Origin: Natronospira elongata
GTDB lineage: Bacteria > Pseudomonadota > Gammaproteobacteria > Natronospirales > Natronospiraceae
Assembly (NCBI RefSeq): GCF_034931365.1
Contig: NZ_JAYGII010000014.1
Location: 13,013-77,012 of the forward strand
Length of the DNA: 64,000 bases
Direction of reading: 5' to 3'
How positions within the stretch are numbered: the first letter of the stretch is position 1; each line of letters opens with the position of its first letter. Below, in pieces: positions 61,122 through 64,000 of this stretch. A program made the position numbers and the translations under genes. A model generated the notes under the pieces. That model did not search any database. It saw nothing but the letters and a program-made list of their open reading frames with translations, and was not told the origin of the DNA.

Positions 61122-61290
61122 GCCCTTCGATGCCGGTGACGGGGGTCGTTCCGGCCTTGGTGCCGGCAGACGTTTGCAAGGACGCCGTGAAGCCATCCCT
61201 GGGGGCTCTGCACGCGACATCCTGTCGCTCACAGCCTTGCAAACGCCTGCCGGCACCAAGGCCTACCTTTTTTGGCGGTCACCTGGGCCG
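61122..61290. repeat. Long palindromic element, copy 2
   Basis: Arms at 61155-61181 and 61235-61261 pair at 26 of 27 positions. Compared with copy 1, 10 of the 27 arm bases differ, while pairing is kept. The 53-base loop is largely the same, with CCATCCCTGGGG, GCTCTG and GCGACATCCTGTCGC. Confidence 0.8.
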
Positions 61291-61345
61291 TGCCAATGAA
61301 GAGTTTGGTTCAGTCTTATCTCTTGGTGCCATCTGGAGGCTTTTA

Positions 61346-61419
61346 ATCGCGGCTGAAGCCGCTCCCACGGTGCCTATAGCCTATGCCGGAGCCGCTGTGG
61401 GAGCGGCTTTAGCCGCGAT
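61346..61419. repeat. REP-like inverted pair next to palindrome copy 2
   Basis: Arms 61346-61368 and 61397-61419 pair at 22 of 23 positions. They belong to the same family as 48124-48190. The pair follows palindrome copy 2 by about 55 bases, the same order as at copy 1. Confidence 0.75.
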
Positions 61420-61560
61420 CGCACCAGCCGAATCGAAGCCAATCTGCTCGGATATCAGAATACGCCTCCAGCATGCACGGCCAAGGTATCCTCCATCTAG
61501 AGTTGGTCCAGGTCCCGGTGGCCTTGCTCAAGGCTGTGGGAGCCAGGGTGAGGCATGACT

Positions 61561-61615
61561 GATGGTCCGGTGGACCATCGCAGTTTGCCGAACGCCCGCA
61601 CAGGGATGTGCGGGC
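61561..61615. repeat. Two adjacent perfect hairpins
   Basis: GATGGTCC / GGACCATC (61561-61579, loop GGT) and GCCCGCACA / TGTGCGGGC (61594-61615, loop GGGA) follow each other closely. An imperfect GGACCGG / CCGGTC pairing lies just after. No T runs. Confidence 0.6.
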
Positions 61616-61702
61616 TGGACCGGAACATCACCGGTCACCGGCGCCGGAGGGCCCTACACTCACTAAGGCCCATAGCCATTAGCTCACCAGGGTCACAAGC
61701 CG

Positions 61703-62305
61703 TCACCCAAGATCATCCTTCTTGACCGACATCCCTGCCGTCAGCGCCATCCGCATGGCATCTTCCATGGACATGTCCACCGCGCGAACACGGGAGCGGG
61801 GAAGGAAAAAAGTGTAGCCACCGACCTGATAGCTCATGGGCATGTAAACCGCGATGCGATCTTCGCCGCCCACGCCATCCGGCAGGCCGTCAAAATCCTC
61901 ACGGGTCACAAAGCCCAGCAACTCCACTTCAGGGTCAGGCCCGGGCCGCACCATGACGACCTTGTCAAAACTGTTTTTCTTGTCGCTGGTTACAAACTGG
62001 ACCAGGTCCCTGAAGGCACCGTAAACGGTCTTGAGCAAGGGAATGCGGTCCATGATCGCGCCGCCAAAACCAAACAGTCGTCGGACGGGTTCGGTCCGGG
62101 TCAGCAGGCCGACCGCGAAGACAAGACCAATGGCCAGGACCACTCCCGTACCCGGGATGTAGTATTCATCCGGCAGGACCATCCGCACCAGGCTGCCCAG
62201 CCCGCGCTCGGCACTGAACAGCAGCCACAAGGCCAACCACAAGGTAACCACGGCCGGCAGCAAGGCGGCGAGACCCGCCAGAAATATGCGCCCCAGTTCA
62301 CGCAT
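61703..62305 (-). CDS. DUF502 family inner-membrane protein
   Basis: A 200-residue protein with two N-terminal membrane helices (IFLAGLAALLPAVVTLWLAL; GTGVVLAIGLVFAVGLL). RIPLLKTVYGAFRDLVQFV and the later PMSYQVGGYTFFLPRSRV are typical of DUF502. Function unknown. It is divergent from phrB with 68 bases between the starts. Confidence 0.9.
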   Translation of the reverse strand: MRELGRIFLAGLAALLPAVVTLWLALWLLFSAERGLGSLVRMVLPDEYYIPGTGVVLAIGLVFAVGLLTRTEPVRRLFGFGGAIMDRIPLLKTVYGAFRDLVQFVTSDKKNSFDKVVMVRPGPDPEVELLGFVTREDFDGLPDGVGGEDRIAVYMPMSYQVGGYTFFLPRSRVRAVDMSMEDAMRMALTAGMSVKKDDLG

Positions 62306-62373
62306 GCACGATCTCCCTAATGAGTGCTCAACTTCGTGCTACGGTAGCAGATTCAGCCCAACGACGATGGAAT

Positions 62374-63813
62374 ATGAAAACCGTACTGTTCTGGTTCCGC
62401 CGCGACCTGAGACTGAGTGACAACCCGGCATTGCGTGCTGCATTGAATGCCGCCGACAGGGTGGTGCCGGTCTATATCCATTCTCCGCACGAGGAAGGTG
62501 ACTGGGGCCCTGGCGGTGCCAGCCGCTGGTGGCTGATGAAAAGCCTGGCCAGGCTGGACCGACGCCTGCGGGATCACGATAGCCGACTGATCATTCGCCA
62601 GGGCGATGCCCTGGATTGTCTGCACTCACTGCTGGCGAGCACGGCCGCGGAGGCGGTATTCTGGAATCGACTTTACGAGCCCGCGGTAGTGGAGAGGGAT
62701 CGAAAGATCAAGGAGTGGCTGAAGCAGCAGGGCTACCATGCGGAAAGCCACAACGGTGCCCTCCTCGTCGAGCCCTGGGAGCTGCGCACGGGCAAGGGTG
62801 AGCCATACCGGGTTTTCACGCCCTTCTGGCGGGCCCTGTCCAAACGCGATGAACCGGACAGCCCCTTGCAGAAGCCACGTACTCTGCGTCCTACCGCACA
62901 GTGGCCATCTTCACTGGCTCTCGATGAATTAAAGCTACTGTCGGGAATCGGCTGGGAAGACAAACTGGAAACACACTGGCAGCCGGGAGAAGCAGGTGCC
63001 GGTGATGCCATGGATCGTTTTCTTGATCAGGCACTGGTCGATTACAAGACCGCTCGCGATTTGCCGGACGTGAGCGGCACCTCGCGGCTATCGCCCCATC
63101 TGCACTTTGGTGAAATCAGTCCCCGCCAGGCATGGCACCGGGTGCGTTCGCGCATGGCCGGCCAGGCGGCAGTGGAGGAAGGGGGCTGGACCTGGCTGCG
63201 TGAACTTGGCTGGCGGGAGTTTGCCCATCATGTCTTGTTCGAGTTTCCCCACACGCCGGATCAACCCCTGTATTCCCGCTGGCAGGATTTCCCATGGCGC
63301 AAAAACCATGAGGCCTTTGTGCTTGCCTGGCAGCGCGGCGAGACCGGTTATCCCATCGTTGACGCAGGCATGAGAGAGCTGTGGGAAACCGGCTACATGC
63401 ATAACCGGGTGCGGATGATAGCCGCCTCCGTCCTGGTGAAGAACATCCGTGCACCCTGGCTGTCGGGGGCAAAGTGGTTCTGGGATACGCTGGTGGATGC
63501 GGATCTGGCCAACAACACCATGGGTTGGCAATGGTCGGCTGGCTGCGGTGCTGATGCGGCGCCGTATTTTCGTATCTTCAATCCTTTCACCCAGAGCCGG
63601 CGCTTTGACCCGGAGGGACGATATCTTCGCCGCTGGCTGCCGGAGTTGAGCAAGCTTCCCGACCGGGACCTGCATGCCCCCCATGAAGCCGCCGACGGCA
63701 TCCTTCACCATGCCGGCCTGCGACTGGACCGAGACTATCCCCGGCCCATCGTCGACTACAAAAGCTCCCGCGAGGAGGCACTGGCGGCTGCCCGGGCGGT
63801 GGCTTCAGCGTGA
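62374..63813 (+). CDS. phrB: Deoxyribodipyrimidine photolyase (class I CPD)
   Basis: A 479-residue FAD enzyme using blue light to split cyclobutane pyrimidine dimers. The N-terminal antenna domain (MKTVLFWFRRDLRLSDNPAL) is followed by the FAD-binding helical domain with TSRLSPHLHFGEISPRQ and ELGWREFAHHVLF. The C-terminal RMIAASVLVKNIRAPW, NNTMGWQWSAGCGADAAPYF and RIFNPFTQSRRFDPEGRYL are also family-typical. ATG 62374 has GGA nearby; the longer frame to 62320 is not conserved. Light-responsive B12 regulators often control phr genes, so it could belong to the litR regulon 11 kb to the left. Confidence 0.95.
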   Translation: MKTVLFWFRRDLRLSDNPALRAALNAADRVVPVYIHSPHEEGDWGPGGASRWWLMKSLARLDRRLRDHDSRLIIRQGDALDCLHSLLASTAAEAVFWNRLYEPAVVERDRKIKEWLKQQGYHAESHNGALLVEPWELRTGKGEPYRVFTPFWRALSKRDEPDSPLQKPRTLRPTAQWPSSLALDELKLLSGIGWEDKLETHWQPGEAGAGDAMDRFLDQALVDYKTARDLPDVSGTSRLSPHLHFGEISPRQAWHRVRSRMAGQAAVEEGGWTWLRELGWREFAHHVLFEFPHTPDQPLYSRWQDFPWRKNHEAFVLAWQRGETGYPIVDAGMRELWETGYMHNRVRMIAASVLVKNIRAPWLSGAKWFWDTLVDADLANNTMGWQWSAGCGADAAPYFRIFNPFTQSRRFDPEGRYLRRWLPELSKLPDRDLHAPHEAADGILHHAGLRLDRDYPRPIVDYKSSREEALAAARAVASA

Positions 63814-63888
63814 GTAGAGGGTCGTTTGGCGGTTGGAGGGTCGGCAGCGACAGAGTTCGGTTCTTTTAGGGAACCTCTGATCTGCGTC

Positions 63889-64000
63889 AGACCCTGCGAT
63901 GACGGTGACGGGTTGCGTTCCGGCCTATGTGCCGACAGGACTTTCCAAGGACGCTGTGAATACATCCCTGTACGCTCTGGGTTCGGCCGGGAGGCTGCGT
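63889..64000. repeat. Long palindromic element, copy 3 (cut by the right edge)
   Basis: GATGACGGTGACG, a 27-base left arm (63924-63950) and the start of the loop (ACGCTGTGAA, CATCCCTG, GCTCTGG) match copies 1 and 2. The right arm lies outside the window. Confidence 0.6.

Larger units (their letters stand above)
61071..61702. other. 632-bp gap filled with palindromes, no gene
   Basis: The gap holds palindrome copy 2, a REP-like pair, and a run of short hairpins (61561-61650). A 148-codon plus-strand frame at 61112-61558 lies entirely within these repeats and is not a gene. The stretch 61420-61560 shows nothing I can name. Confidence 0.6.

Noticed and set aside
59124..61259. 711-codon minus-strand frame opposite ybbP and the Nudix gene
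   Set aside because: Spans two real genes and palindrome copy 2; translation is Gln/Gly/Pro-rich with no domain.
61112..61558. 148-codon plus-strand frame
   Set aside because: Lies wholly in the palindrome and REP repeats.

Overview
The window looks like a chromosome segment from a GC-rich gammaproteobacterium. The support is gene order: mrcA divergent from pilMNOPQ and followed by aroK-aroB, then gmk-rpoZ-spoT-ridA-recG, yicC/rph/rdgB/hemW, and tesA divergent from ybbA-ybbP. A fused aspartokinase/diaminopimelate decarboxylase (lysAC) and many acidic proteins point towards the xanthomonad/Ectothiorhodospira-like side of the class, but I cannot name a genus. I saw no rRNA, tRNA, CRISPR array, intact insertion sequence or prophage. 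Genes are tightly packed, often with 4-nt ATGA/GTGA overlaps.

Layout. 1-1194: an AT-richer secreted protein gene runs off the left edge, followed by a junction. 1195-4250: biotin genes bioB-bioF and divergent comF. 4440-7028: lysAC. 7136-13143: a leftward envelope operon (COG3014 lipoprotein, LpoB, two LPP20-type lipoproteins, a secreted transglutaminase-like protein) ending in a strong terminator. 13374-16221: an MFS carrier and ubiC-ubiA. 16339-19323: a periplasmic-propeller diguanylate cyclase. 19308-26084: yicC, gmk, rpoZ, spoT, ridA, recG, all leftward. 26262-29807: PP2C phosphatase, rph, rdgB, hemW and a small CPXCG protein. 30233-32100: rpmE and gltA. 32101-32635: repeats only. 32636-43184: a conserved hypothetical gene, mrcA, pilMNOPQ and an Ig-like lipoprotein. 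43340-47948: aroK, aroB, dgt, pyrF, hemE. 48303-49988: fadD.

50122-56508 is the most interesting stretch. It holds a MerR/cobalamin regulator with the residues expected of a CarH/LitR light sensor. After a HAD phosphatase comes a four-gene operon: FAD oxidoreductase (COG2907), DUF1365, cyclopropane-fatty-acid-synthase-like methyltransferase and a GPH-type carrier. This set recalls light- and singlet-oxygen-response clusters that remodel membrane lipids. A photolyase gene lies further right (62374-63813), after tesA, ybbA, ybbP, a Nudix hydrolase and a DUF502 membrane protein.

The intergenic regions carry several palindromic repeat families. The clearest is an element of about 170 bp, seen twice in full and once cut by the right edge. 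Its arms differ between copies but keep their pairing, while its loop sequence stays conserved. In both full copies a REP-like inverted pair follows it.
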